A stretch of 64,000 nucleotides of DNA from Acidianus sp. HS-5 (GTDB taxonomy: Archaea; Thermoproteota; Thermoprotei_A; Sulfolobales; Sulfolobaceae): assembly GCF_021655615.1 (NCBI RefSeq), contig NZ_AP025245.1, positions 1,612,001 through 1,676,000 of the forward strand, read 5' to 3'. A program made the translations under genes and the position numbers. The notes under the pieces are model-generated. The model had not been told where the DNA came from. It searched no databases and saw nothing but the letters and a program-made list of their open reading frames with translations. The first letter of the stretch is position 1. The number at the start of each line of letters is the position of its first letter. Positions 9,862-18,297 of this stretch are shown piece after piece.

Positions 9862-9890
9862 TACGGTACCGATATAGTATCGGTACCGTA
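9862..9890. repeat. Perfect 13-bp palindrome at an ATPase start
   Basis: TACGGTACCGATA at 9862-9874 and its exact reverse complement at 9878-9890 are separated by TAG. The right arm ends on the A of the ATPase start codon (ATG 9890-9892). It would cover the transcription start if the AT-rich element at about 9849-9859 is the TATA box. This is the geometry of an operator for a dimeric repressor, possibly the winged-helix ATPase itself. Confidence 0.7.
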
Positions 9891-10972
9891 TGATCAAGTT
9901 TATTTTTGGTAGGGAGCTAACTGAAGAGGACGAATTCTTTGATAGAGAGGATTACGTTAACATTTTACTTAGCTATATAAATAGAAGACAGCCCGTAGCA
10001 ATATTAGCTCCTAGAAGAATGGGTAAATCTTCACTCTTAAATTATATTAAAATTAAATTAGGCAATGAATATATAGTAGCAAAGATAAGTTTAGAGGGGA
10101 TAACGACAATAGAAGAATTTGCAGATGAGCTTACAAGCAAGCTAGTTTTGGACGCATTATCTAAGTCGCTCAAAATGAGGGCTAAAAATACTATATCATC
10201 CATAGTAGCATCATTAAATCAGTTCTTGGGGTCTATAAAAAGCTTAAACATAAAAATGCCTAATTTGGAGTTGTATATTGATCGTTATTCTCTATTTAAA
10301 GAGAATAAATTAAAACCTAGTGAGGTCTTAGACGATGTATTGCTTTTACCTCAAAGAATAGCTGAAGATACTGGAAAGAACGTAGTGCTCATGATAGATG
10401 AGTTTCAAAAGATTAGGGCTTTAAAACAGCCTTTTCCAAAAATTCTAGAGATAGCCAGGAAAAGGTTACAGGAAAGTAAAAACGTTGAGATAATAGTTTC
10501 AGGTTCGGAAACTGGCTTAATAGAGGAAATGATAACCGAGACTAAGGAACCTTTTTACAACTATTTCAAAATAGAGAGACTTAAGCCCTTCGATAAAGAA
10601 ACGTCAATAAGGTTCTTAAATGAGGGGCTTAAAGGGAGGTGTAAAGAATATTACGAGAAAGTATATGAAATAACTGAAGGCATTCCTGCATGGTTAAACT
10701 TAGCTGGGTTAGTATTTGAGAGGGAATGCGGTATTGAGGCTTTTCTCGAAGACCCTAATGTGGAGATAGAATTGAAAAAAGACCTGGAAGGGCTTACAAA
10801 GAACGAACTTAAGGTGTTGAAAGGTTTAGCAAAAGGTAATAAATTAAGCGAAATCAAAGTATCAAATATATATAGAGTATTAAAAACGCTCAAAAATAGA
10901 GGACTTATAGAGAAAATAGATGATGAATACCGGATAATAGATCCCATTTTATCATTTTATTTAAGAAAATGA
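9890..10972 (+). CDS. Archaeal AAA+ ATPase with C-terminal winged helix (COG1672-like)
   Basis: A 360-residue P-loop ATPase of the archaeal ATPase_2 (STAND-like) group. It opens with IFGRELTEEDEFFDREDYV, typical of these proteins. Walker A is APRRMGKSS (about residues 41-49), Walker B VVLMIDEFQKI (about 165-175), and the sensor region is IIVSGSETGL. The last 60 residues (LTKNELKVLKGLAKGNKLSE onward) form a winged-helix DNA-binding domain ending IIDPILSFYLRK. Unlike longer relatives it has no nuclease-like tail. These genes are abundant and mobile in archaea; their role is unproven. The palindrome overlapping its start codon suggests autoregulation. Confidence 0.83.
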   Translation: MIKFIFGRELTEEDEFFDREDYVNILLSYINRRQPVAILAPRRMGKSSLLNYIKIKLGNEYIVAKISLEGITTIEEFADELTSKLVLDALSKSLKMRAKNTISSIVASLNQFLGSIKSLNIKMPNLELYIDRYSLFKENKLKPSEVLDDVLLLPQRIAEDTGKNVVLMIDEFQKIRALKQPFPKILEIARKRLQESKNVEIIVSGSETGLIEEMITETKEPFYNYFKIERLKPFDKETSIRFLNEGLKGRCKEYYEKVYEITEGIPAWLNLAGLVFERECGIEAFLEDPNVEIELKKDLEGLTKNELKVLKGLAKGNKLSEIKVSNIYRVLKTLKNRGLIEKIDDEYRIIDPILSFYLRK

Positions 10973-11072
10973 TATGAAACTGAGAGATTTCAACTAATCT
11001 ACAAAGTATTTTAGATAGTAAAATTTTTATCTTCATTTTAATGAAAAGTTAATTGTGAAATTGTATTTACTT

Positions 11073-11180
11073 ATGATAAAAGGACTAATAACTAGTCCAT
11101 ATGTACTGGGTTGGTCTATAGGCTTTGTAATGTTTTGGATAGCCATGGGCGCGTCTATAATTTCTAATGCTAGGCTCTAA
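11073..11180 (+). pseudogene. Fragment of a membrane protein, ABC-2 permease-like
   Basis: A 35-codon open stretch, MIKGLITSPYVLGWSIGFVM followed by FWIAMGASIISN, ends at TAA 11178-11180. It looks like the first loop and helix of an ABC-2 type permease. Nothing downstream continues it in any frame for long. It is a relic or a very small membrane protein; I favour a relic. Confidence 0.35.
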
Positions 11181-11259
11181 CACACATGAATGTAAACGTA
11201 TAGCTGGTTCTAACGATAACATACTGGGTTATTCTAAATAATTAGATTCATATAGGTTT

Positions 11260-11441
11260 AAGCTATTTTCTATGCAAAAAGGTGAAGCTAATCGAAAATG
11301 GGAAAGGCTTATCTGATGCAGAATATAAGATTCTTATAACGGAAGATAGGGTTTGGAGATACATTAATTCCAGATAGAGAAGATTTACTGGAGAATATAA
11401 CAGTTTTATCATCTCTTCAGAGGGAAGAATTAATGAGATAA
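11260..11441 (+). pseudogene. Decayed gene fragment of unknown family
   Basis: Plus-strand residues KVKLIENGKGLSDAEYKIL and ITEDRV run in one frame; a one-base shift near 11352 continues with LIPDREDLLENITVLSSLQR and EELMR, ending at TAA 11439-11441. The amphipathic charge pattern suggests a former soluble protein C-terminus. No family is recognised. Confidence 0.35.
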
Positions 11442-11460
11442 ACATCTAAATAAAAATGTT

Positions 11461-11847
11461 TTATCTTATTTTATTTTTTGCTTCAATTATCTCCTTATCA
11501 AGGCTTAATATCTCACTTTCCAGTAATATGCTCGCAGATAAGTGTAGGAGATCCAACGTCTTAAGCTTTACCTTATTAGATATCTTTACTGCAAGGTCTA
11601 TAACTTTATCAAAATCTATTTCTTCAAGCTCACATTTACATTTGCTAAGCGTATAATTAACTAAAGCCTCTAACTCTTCATTAGAGATCTTCACCCTTCT
11701 GGAATAAACTGAATATAATTCTACTAATACTAATTTACTAACTATTCTTTCTCCATCTTTAGGATAAATTTTTATAGCCATATTGTGATTTGGATCTTTC
11801 TCGTTGACTAAAGCAAGTACTAGACTCGTGTCTATATAATATTTCAT
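11461..11847 (-). CDS. vapC: VapC-type PIN-domain ribonuclease toxin
   Basis: A 128-residue PIN domain, expected to be a Mg/Mn-dependent endoribonuclease toxin. The first acidic residue is in MKYYIDTSLVLAL (Asp6), a conserved Glu lies in SKLVLVELYSVY, and the last acidic cluster is LKTLDLLHLSAS and LSLDKEI. Length is standard. The start ATG overlaps the stop of the upstream antitoxin by four bases (ATGA at 11844-11847), a translationally coupled VapBC operon. Confidence 0.85.
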   Translation of the reverse strand: MKYYIDTSLVLALVNEKDPNHNMAIKIYPKDGERIVSKLVLVELYSVYSRRVKISNEELEALVNYTLSKCKCELEEIDFDKVIDLAVKISNKVKLKTLDLLHLSASILLESEILSLDKEIIEAKNKIR

Positions 11848-12086
11848 TCCCTGTCACTTATAACGTCATTAGATGTGGGTAATTCGAAAGGCAAACCTTC
11901 CTTTAACCACTTTTCTGTTAATTCTTTAACCCTCTTTTTCTTCTCTATCTCTTCCTTAGCCTTTACAATACCGTATGAAATGAGAAAATTAAATGCCTCA
12001 TTCTTAGATTTAGCCAAACCAACTTCTACCATCTGCTCTGCAATATCATAATACTCATCTTTTACCTTAATTGTTACTATCTTCAT
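11844..12086 (-). CDS. vapB: VapB-type antitoxin, ribbon-helix-helix-like
   Basis: An 80-residue protein beginning MKIVTIKVKDEYYDIAEQMV, the strand-helix pattern of a CopG/RHH DNA-binding antitoxin, followed by a charged helical segment (KAKEEIEKKKRVKELTEKWL) and a C-terminal tail EGLPFELPTSND that would occupy the toxin. It directly precedes and overlaps the PIN toxin gene. It probably represses its own promoter. Confidence 0.8.
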   Translation of the reverse strand: MKIVTIKVKDEYYDIAEQMVEVGLAKSKNEAFNFLISYGIVKAKEEIEKKKRVKELTEKWLKEGLPFELPTSNDVISDRE

Positions 12087-12186
12087 ACTATCATATTACC
12101 TTAATAAGATTTAAGATTTACCACAATAACGAGATAAAACAAGTCCCATAAGTAAAATTTTTGAAATGGAAGTGCAAAATTATTTT

Positions 12187-12414
12187 ATGAAATACATAGT
12201 CACCGTTGACGAAAGAGGGAGGATAGTATTACCAAAAGAGATTATGGGAAAACTGAACTTAAGAGAGGGAAGTAAAGTTGAAGTAAGCTTTGAGAAAGAC
12301 GGAAGGATAGCAATTAGGAAGATTATGAGCGGAGAAGATATTTACGGAATAGCAGGGAATGAGAAAGTTAAACTTGAAGAAGTTGAAGAGGCGTTAGGAT
12401 TTGAAGACGATTGA
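12187..12414 (+). CDS. AbrB/MazE-type DNA-binding protein, apparently without a toxin partner
   Basis: A swapped-hairpin AbrB-fold protein of about 75 residues: YIVTVDERGRIVLPKEIMGK (strand, then G-R-I-x-L-P motif) and LNLREGSKVEVSFEKDGRI are diagnostic. I choose the ATG at 12187 over the one at 12166, because family members start just before this motif and an AT-rich TATA-like element (about 12152-12163) lies at the right distance. The tail EEVEEALGFEDD is typical of antitoxins. No PIN or other toxin frame follows in the next 60 bp, so it is an orphan antitoxin or a regulator. Confidence 0.8.
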   Translation: MKYIVTVDERGRIVLPKEIMGKLNLREGSKVEVSFEKDGRIAIRKIMSGEDIYGIAGNEKVKLEEVEEALGFEDD

Positions 12415-12475
12415 GTTATGCTCTTTTTCTAGATGAAGAAAGTAAAGATTCTTAGGGAGATTTTGAAGAAAAAAG

Positions 12476-12916
12476 TTACGTTACAGTGAAACCCATGCTC
12501 CTCAGCTTTACAATTAATTCGTCACCTTTATGAACCTTACTAAACCTCAGCAGTTCAATTCCGTTTTGAAGGAATGCCACATCTTGAACCACGTGACTTC
12601 CTCCAAGCCTGCTCTCAATAAATTGGTTATTCACCAGAGATATTACTAAGCCCGGAGTATTGAGAGGAACTTCCTTAACTATCTTTCCGAAGCTCACTTT
12701 AAATGCCCTCTGGTTTGTTACTACGTATTGACTTGCAGACCTTAGGAGGAAGTACATTATCAACCCAATAGCAATTAATATAATTCCTAGTGCTGCCAGA
12801 AGTACTGTTAACGTCAGTAATACTCCAATAATCACTAAAGCTATTGTTACATTCCTTCTGTACCTACTCAAGGAGTAGTCCTTCCAGACCACTTGTTCTC
12901 CAGGATTTAAGTTCAT
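12476..12916 (-). CDS. Membrane protein with bacterial PH-like domain (DUF304/bPH2 type)
   Basis: A 146-residue protein. It starts MNLNPGEQVVWKDYSLSRYR, followed by two hydrophobic segments (about 22-60) and then a beta-rich domain opening YVVTNQRAFKVSFGKIVKEV. The order E-x-V-x-W, helix hairpin, then Y-x-x-T-N-x-R is characteristic of YdbT/bPH2 membrane proteins. The role is unknown; such domains often sit at the cytoplasmic face of the membrane. It is monocistronic. Confidence 0.75.
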   Translation of the reverse strand: MNLNPGEQVVWKDYSLSRYRRNVTIALVIIGVLLTLTVLLAALGIILIAIGLIMYFLLRSASQYVVTNQRAFKVSFGKIVKEVPLNTPGLVISLVNNQFIESRLGGSHVVQDVAFLQNGIELLRFSKVHKGDELIVKLRSMGFTVT

Positions 12917-13118
12917 ATGAGAAAAAGATCTAGATATATTTTAAGTTTTTCCATGTAATAGGCTATTTTATTGGAAACAATCACTACAACTAAATTATAA
13001 TATTACACAACTCTTTTTAATGGAAAGATTTATTTCCATTTAATACCTTGTTTAATGTTTCCACAAACCGGAAAATTACCTTAGAATGATTTAGGCGATT
13101 TCTAAGCTTAGCGAAAGT

Positions 13119-13229
13119 TTAATTCCTCTTCTTTCTCCTCTTCAAAATCCTAGTCAAGAGCAGAGTCATCAGAAAGGCAAAAGCTAATACTACAGCTCCA
13201 GCTATAATCTGTTGGATTACTAGACTCAT
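13119..13229 (-). CDS. Putative 36-residue single-pass membrane protein
   Basis: A short frame that reads MSLVIQQIIAGAVVLAFAFL then MTLLLTRILKRRKKRN and stops at TAA (13119-13121). It has one clean transmembrane helix followed by a strongly basic cytoplasmic tail, obeying the positive-inside rule. A TATA-like ATATATTA lies 25-30 bp upstream, divergent from the LDH2 relic. The composition is too ordered for chance, but expression is unproven. Confidence 0.55.
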   Translation of the reverse strand: MSLVIQQIIAGAVVLAFAFLMTLLLTRILKRRKKRN

Positions 13230-13260
13230 GTGTTTTAATTTACTCTTTCTACCTTAATAT

Positions 13261-14070
13261 ATGAGAGTCAAAATTGATGAGGCGGAAGATCTAGTTTATA
13301 AAATTTTTAAGAAAATAACTTACGACGAATATGCAAAATACCTTTCTCAGGAAATAGCAGATGCTGAGGCTGAAGGCCACCCAGATCACGGTTTGCAATT
13401 AATACCTTATTATATAGAACTGACTAAGGGAAATACTGTAGATATAGGAGGAGAGAAAGTACGGCCTAAAGCTAAGGTGGAAATTAAAGGAGAGAACTTT
13501 GTTTAACGGTAACTTTACTTTCGGTCAAGTAATATTAAGGAAGATTGTAGAGTATTTAGTAAACAAGAACTCGATTATTACATAGTTCTTGGAAGGAATA
13601 TAAGCCATTTAGGTAGGTTATCCGCTTTTATCAAGAGGCTCTCTCAGAACGGTTATGTTAGCATCATGATGGCTAGGTCTCCTCCTTTAATGGCTTTAAA
13701 GGGGATGAAGAATAGGATTGTTGGAAATAATCCTATAAGCATAGGATCTCCAGCTTTGGTTGTAGACACTGCTCTTAGTATTGCGTCATTTGGTAAGGCA
13801 GTTAATAAACTAATTAAGGGAGAAAAATTTGATGAATACATAATAGTGGATAGAGAAGGAAACTTAAGTAGAGAGCCAGAGGATTTAATTAAAGGAGGCT
13901 CATTGTTGTTCATAGGAGAGTATAAGGGATTTAACCTTTTGGGGATATAACTAATAACCTCGTTCACAGACGAGGATGACGTTAACCCTTTCTTTGCAGT
14001 TGCGTTCAAAAGTATGGGAAATTGCAGGAGATTAATTCCTAAGCTTCCCAAGGATTACTTACTAAATTGA
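13261..14070 (+). pseudogene. Decayed malate/lactate dehydrogenase of the LDH2 family
   Basis: Pieces of one LDH2-type NAD(P)-dependent oxidoreductase run in order on this strand. The N-terminal helix, IADAEAEGHPDHGLQLIPYY (family: A-x-x-x-G-x-x-S/D-H-G), ends at the stop 13504-13506. NFTFGQVILRKIVEYLVNKN follows in another frame, then ISHLGRLSAFI and MARSPPLMALKG. Next comes VGNNPISIGSPALVVDTALS (family: G-T-N-P-I-x-I-x-x-P). The tail DDVNPFFAVAFKSMG ends at TGA 14068-14070. Several frameshifts and losses (809 bp against about 1000) mark it as dead. The 81- and 94-residue open frames inside it are fragments, not genes. Confidence 0.75.
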
Positions 14071-14212
14071 AGTTGAATATTCTTTATAGACGAAATTGAG
14101 GGAGTTAAGCGTATAATTAAGCATATCTTGTTTTTTAATTCCACTTATACGCATTAAACTCATACAATCCCTTTAGAAAAGATTTATCTACTATTAAAGT
14201 TAAGACAATACG

Positions 14213-15084
14213 ATGATCTCTTTAAGGCTTTACAATATTATCTCAATAATTATTTATACGATAGCATTAATTCTACTTTATGCACTTGTTCTACCTTATA
14301 CAGACGTGCTATTTTATTTAGCCTCAATATCCATTAATTTACTCCCATCCTTTGTTAAACATGAGTACGTTGGTATTAAATTTAAAGGTGTTACATTAAT
14401 CCCTTCAAAATCTTATTTAGGCCTTTACGTACTAAAAAGTAAAAAGATATTCATTTCATCTATTGCAGTTGATATGCCCGACGTTTTTCTCTTTATAAAA
14501 TATCACGAGGAAGGACACTCGAGACAATCTTTTGATATAATATACAAGATCTCCAAATTTTATCACCCTTTGCCTTAGCTTTTTACATTTTCGCAATTTC
14601 TTCATATCGTAGAAAATATAGATTCTTAATTAAATTTTTGGCATCATTACAATTGTTCCTATTTATCTCCCAATTTTTTGGATATCCTATCTTTATATTT
14701 TTAATACCGTTTATAATAGCTATTTCACCAATAATAGAATATGTAGTAATTGCGCTATATTTCATATTAGTATACATGATAATTATTAGTATCCCGGTAT
14801 TATATTCTACTTTACCATTTTTAGTAGCATTTTTGCTTTATATAGAATACACAATACCTAGCTTAGCATATGAAATCGATGCAGATAGTTATGCGGCAAT
14901 GAAACTAAAAGATAGGGCCCTTGTAGGATACCTATTATTTACGAGAAAGAAAAAGATCAGCACTGGTTTCATATCACGTATATTTAATTTACTTACCTTA
15001 TTGGATTTTACTCATCCAAGTCCAGGTTATGAATATTTAAGATTAATGAAATTTGTAAGAAAAATGAAGAATAAAGACTTTTAG
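14213..15084 (+). pseudogene. M48-like membrane zinc protease, split by one frameshift
   Basis: The first frame (14213-14578) encodes two N-terminal membrane helices and the zinc motif in KYHEEGHSRQ (HExxH form). The second frame, entered between about 14536 and 14560, continues ILSPFALAFYIFAISSY and two more helices. It then has YEIDADSYAAMKLKDRAL, where E-x-D-A-D supplies the third zinc ligand, and THPSPGYEYLRL, which matches the M48 end motif T-H-P. Together they make a full-length HtpX/Ste24-like protease of about 290 residues. A single indel is the only defect, so a sequence error is possible. A leaderless promoter (GATTTATCTA at 14181-14190) precedes it. Confidence 0.75.
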
Positions 15085-15519
15085 TATGGTATTCTCTATA
15101 TCAAAAACTAGATAATCTTTATTAAAAATAATTCAAACTTTGCTCTGGAAAAACAGAATAGCTGCTATCAGGAATTTCCCAGCCAATGTTTTGTACAAAG
15201 AAGGTTAATGAAATGGATTATGAGAAATTGTTTATCCAGTAATATCGAGTGATTTATGAAGTGCTTCAAAAAAGCTGTTAAGGGCATTATTTCAATACAA
15301 AGCTTATGCAACCGGTTGAGGCTTACATGCTTGCCAGTGAAGTCCTTGACCTTAAGGTTAGTCAAGTTGTTGATGTACCTAACTGGATAGTTACTGTCTA
15401 CTTTCCATTAGACACAATAGAAAAGTTAAGGAAGAATTGAAAGATTTAGTCTAGTTACGAATAGAAAGATTCTAGACCATTATAGGTATATTAATAACTA
15501 ATATGGTATGTTTCACCAC
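15085..15519 (+). other. Decayed coding DNA
   Basis: No intact gene. Plus-strand fragments include LWKNRIAAIRNFPANVLYKE near 15141-15210. Near 15309-15440, QPVEAYMLASEVLDLKVSQV and then VVDVPNWIVTVYFPLDTIEK lead to a stop at about 15438. They look like the remains of a soluble protein, but I cannot name the family. The minus-strand frame at 15168-15365 is a shadow of it. Confidence 0.35.
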
Positions 15520-16770
15520 TTATCCTTCCTCTAAATAACGGAATATAAAGGAATCCGCTAGCAAGAGTATTCCAGCAATTACGAAGTCTATTCCGTAGCT
15601 TAGATAGTGAGTAATGTAACCTGAAATCAGTGAGCCTAAAAAGAGCGAAATACCAACTACAGTGCTGTAAACTCCTAAACCTTTACCTTGTTGTCTCTCT
15701 CCAACTATCTTGAAAATCATTGTGGTTGATGAAGAAGAAAAGAAGGAATAAGCTATTCCTGCTGCAATGGGATAAAAAACTAGACCGGAGATCAATATAG
15801 GATAACCTAAGAAGAAATACGCGAATACTCCTAGCGCTACATAGGATGACCCTCTCAATATGAGGGAAAAGTGTGCAACCTTACTTTCTGCACCGCCCTC
15901 TAGGAGTCTTGAGGAAATTCTAAATCCTAATATTTGGAATATCATTCCTACAGTTATTACCATAAGTACTTCAGACTTCTCTAACCCTTTAACGTAAAGT
16001 CCTGCAGGATAAACAGTATTAAATACTCCACTACTTATATAAAAAACAACTAACCCTAGGTAAAGGAGAGGTACGTAGTTTATTGGCTTCTTAGTAAGCC
16101 TATTGAGCGAGAACATTTTAAAACTGTGAATGTTAGGCAAATGGAGGAAAATCAATGGGAGGTGCTTTATCCTTACGAAGAAGGACTCCTTGTGTTGAAG
16201 CATTGCAGTCCTTTCAAAAGTTATTACGGGCTTAGGAAGTAGCTTTACACCGGCTATTAACGTACCTAAAGTTAGAATACCTAGAATTTCCTCAACCTCG
16301 TAAATCTTCAAAAATACCACTAGAAAAGTTGAGGAAAGTAAACCTAGGAGCATACCAATGGAGGAGAAGAAGGAGAATTTTGAGAATAGGGAACCCCAGT
16401 GTTTTTTCTCTGCAGACTCCATGACTAACATGTTGAAAGGGGTCGTTGATGCAGTACTCATAAAAACTAACAAGGAGTAATTTAAAGCTAAGAAAGAGAT
16501 GGAATTAAAGAAAGGCATAAGAAGGAGAGGTATTGCAGTACCTACAAAGCTTGTGAGTATCTGCTTTTTCCTATCCATTCTATCTGCTAAAAATCCCCAT
16601 ATGATGGAAGCTGGTATTAGAACCGCATTACCGAGTGAAATTACGTAAGCTACGTCTATTGCATTACCTCCAAGGGTTAGGATTTGTAAAGTAACTAGAG
16701 TTGAAATAGGTCCAATGACCATGTTAAATGGTATTACGAGATACATCCACTTTGTGCTAGCTTTTATCAT
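15520..16770 (-). CDS. MFS transporter
   Basis: A 416-residue major facilitator with about 12 hydrophobic segments. The helix 2-3 loop motif reads GFLADRMDRKKQIL (about residues 60-73), the classical G-x-x-x-D-R-x-x-R-K signature. A shorter cytoplasmic linker near 185-215 joins the two halves, and a second-half copy is visible as GKGLGVYSTVVGISLFLGSL. Length is normal. It has no co-directional neighbours close enough to suggest an operon or a substrate. Confidence 0.82.
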   Translation of the reverse strand: MIKASTKWMYLVIPFNMVIGPISTLVTLQILTLGGNAIDVAYVISLGNAVLIPASIIWGFLADRMDRKKQILTSFVGTAIPLLLMPFFNSISFLALNYSLLVFMSTASTTPFNMLVMESAEKKHWGSLFSKFSFFSSIGMLLGLLSSTFLVVFLKIYEVEEILGILTLGTLIAGVKLLPKPVITFERTAMLQHKESFFVRIKHLPLIFLHLPNIHSFKMFSLNRLTKKPINYVPLLYLGLVVFYISSGVFNTVYPAGLYVKGLEKSEVLMVITVGMIFQILGFRISSRLLEGGAESKVAHFSLILRGSSYVALGVFAYFFLGYPILISGLVFYPIAAGIAYSFFSSSSTTMIFKIVGERQQGKGLGVYSTVVGISLFLGSLISGYITHYLSYGIDFVIAGILLLADSFIFRYLEEG

Positions 16771-16963
16771 TCGACTTTAAACTTACAATGTTATTTAAAA
16801 GACTTATTGTAATGTTATCGACTACATTTAACCTTATATCTGCTTTTACACAGTGTAAAAAATCCAGAGAAAATTTTTACATCGATAAATATCTTCCCTA
16901 GCGGTTATGAATTATCATGGGAAAAAGAAATATTTGATAATTAACGTTTTTAAGAAAAAGGCA

Positions 16964-18004
16964 TCAGTGATGCTTTTTAAAGTACAGTGCAACTATAGCT
17001 AATACTATAATTATTAGCAGTAGGAACCTTGGATTACTAAGCAATGCAAGAGGATTCCCTCCCTCTACTTTACCTCCTGCCCAGTTGCTTATCAGGGAAG
17101 AAAGCTCGCGAGCAATTGTAGGATTGCAGATCACTATCCCTAATTCTCTATTACAGTGTATTGAAGTATAATCAAGGTTTACACTCCCTATATAAACGTA
17201 GTTTCCTACAACTATTACCTTTGCAGTCATGTCAGGAATTTCTACAGCACCTAGCTGACTCTTTGCGCAATTATCTTCGCTATAAGTTGAAGTCACTATA
17301 GTCCTCTCATGACCTTCTATTGTTGGGTAAAACCCACTAGATGGGTAAAGCTCCTCCATTGCTATGTATAAATGCCCGGGCTGTGAAAGTATATTGGAAA
17401 GCTCACACTCGCTGTTTATTGGAGAAACTACTATCCCAGGGTAATTTACAGTTACCGGCTTACCGTAATAGTCGTCAAGGATTATACAAGCGAAAGCCCT
17501 GGCTATAGAGAAGTTACGAATATCTAAGTCAATCCCGTGATCCTTGTGGATACCGTAGTAAGTTGGATTTATTGACCCTAAAATTACCGTACAGTTGTTT
17601 ATGATGAAAGCCTTTGAGTGAACGTATTGATACCCAGAGAGGAACTTAACGTGAACTCCAGAGGAGTTCAATTCTGATACTAATTGCTCTTCATCAGAAG
17701 GTATTCCACCGTAAACGTTTGCTGAAAGTACTACAAAAGCTTCTCCACCTTTCTTAACTGCATTAATTATTGCATTGGCTATCTGACAGCATGTAAGCTC
17801 ATACACCTCAGCATAAACGTACTTCCCATTGTAAAGGCAGGATATTATATCGGTGGAATTGACTGGACCTAATATTATGCTAACTTGACAAGTCTTAATT
17901 TTAACATACCACGACGGTGAGGAAGAGTAGGAATGCATACTAAAAAGAGGAGTAGGAGAAAGTAGCATTAAGATTAGGATTATAATAGTTGTCTTAGGTT
18001 TCAT
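16964..18004 (-). CDS. Exported, membrane-anchored phospholipase D-like protein with one degenerate HKD motif
   Basis: A 346-residue protein with an N-terminal signal sequence (MKPKTTIIILILMLLSPTPL) and a C-terminal helix LLLIIIVLAIVALYF followed by KKHH. The body would sit outside the cytoplasmic membrane. Two PLD half-domains are visible. The first motif, VHSKAFIINNCTVILGSINP, keeps H-x-K and G-S-x-N. In the second, DMTAKVIVVGNYVYIGSVNL, Thr replaces the expected His. Four or more cysteines suggest disulfides. PLD-fold proteins include lipases, nucleases and inactive scaffolds. With one imperfect half, catalysis is uncertain. It is divergent from the VapBC pair at 18.1 kb. Confidence 0.75.
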   Translation of the reverse strand: MKPKTTIIILILMLLSPTPLFSMHSYSSSPSWYVKIKTCQVSIILGPVNSTDIISCLYNGKYVYAEVYELTCCQIANAIINAVKKGGEAFVVLSANVYGGIPSDEEQLVSELNSSGVHVKFLSGYQYVHSKAFIINNCTVILGSINPTYYGIHKDHGIDLDIRNFSIARAFACIILDDYYGKPVTVNYPGIVVSPINSECELSNILSQPGHLYIAMEELYPSSGFYPTIEGHERTIVTSTYSEDNCAKSQLGAVEIPDMTAKVIVVGNYVYIGSVNLDYTSIHCNRELGIVICNPTIARELSSLISNWAGGKVEGGNPLALLSNPRFLLLIIIVLAIVALYFKKHH

Positions 18005-18053
18005 GTTTAAGGTTACTATTAGTAGCTTAAATTATTATCTTAATACAATGTAA

Positions 18054-18064
18054 GGCTTTTAAAG
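18054..18064 (+). promoter_or_regulatory. TATA box of the vapBC operon
   Basis: GGCTTTTAAAG is centred 26 bp before the ATG at 18085, giving a leaderless vapB transcript. It abuts the tandem AAAGTAG repeats that fill the gap to the start codon. Confidence 0.5.
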
Positions 18065-18081
18065 TAGAAAGTAGAAAGTAG
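18061..18081 (+). repeat. Three tandem copies of AAAGTAG between TATA box and start codon
   Basis: AAAGTAG occurs three times head to tail directly upstream of GAATATGG, where the ATG is vapB. The position between TATA box and transcription start suits an operator for the ribbon-helix-helix antitoxin, but a 7-bp tandem could also be replication slippage. Confidence 0.6.
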
Positions 18082-18084
18082 AAT

Positions 18085-18297
18085 ATGGTAAATAAGGTTA
18101 CCGTAAAGGTTAGTGAGTCTACACTTGAGATGTTAAAGAAACTTAAGGAGGAGAATAATTTATCTTCAATTGATGATGCAATACAGTACTTGATAAGATT
18201 ATATAGAGAAGAGAAATTGAAAACATTCTTCGGTATAGATAAAGAAAAGATAACTCCTTTTACTAGAGATGATAGAATTGAAGATCGTGATGGATAG
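18085..18297 (+). CDS. vapB: VapB-type antitoxin, ribbon-helix-helix
   Basis: A 70-residue protein beginning MVNKVTVKVSESTLEMLKKL, the strand followed by two helices of a CopG/RHH antitoxin, with a charged tail (TPFTRDDRIEDRD) to bind the toxin. It is expected to repress its own promoter as a dimer and to neutralise the PIN toxin that overlaps it downstream. Its leaderless start is fixed by the TATA box at 18054-18064. Confidence 0.8.
   Translation: MVNKVTVKVSESTLEMLKKLKEENNLSSIDDAIQYLIRLYREEKLKTFFGIDKEKITPFTRDDRIEDRDG

Noticed and set aside
12415..12475. PIN toxin partner for the AbrB protein at 12.2 kb
   Set aside because: All frames hit stops within about 15 codons and no conserved acidic motif follows the AbrB stop.
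13666..13950. Independent 94-residue gene
   Set aside because: It is the middle block of the decayed LDH2-type dehydrogenase, continuous in homology with fragments on both sides.
15168..15365. Minus-strand 65-residue frame
   Set aside because: No family pattern or promoter; the plus strand shows decayed coding blocks across the same bases.
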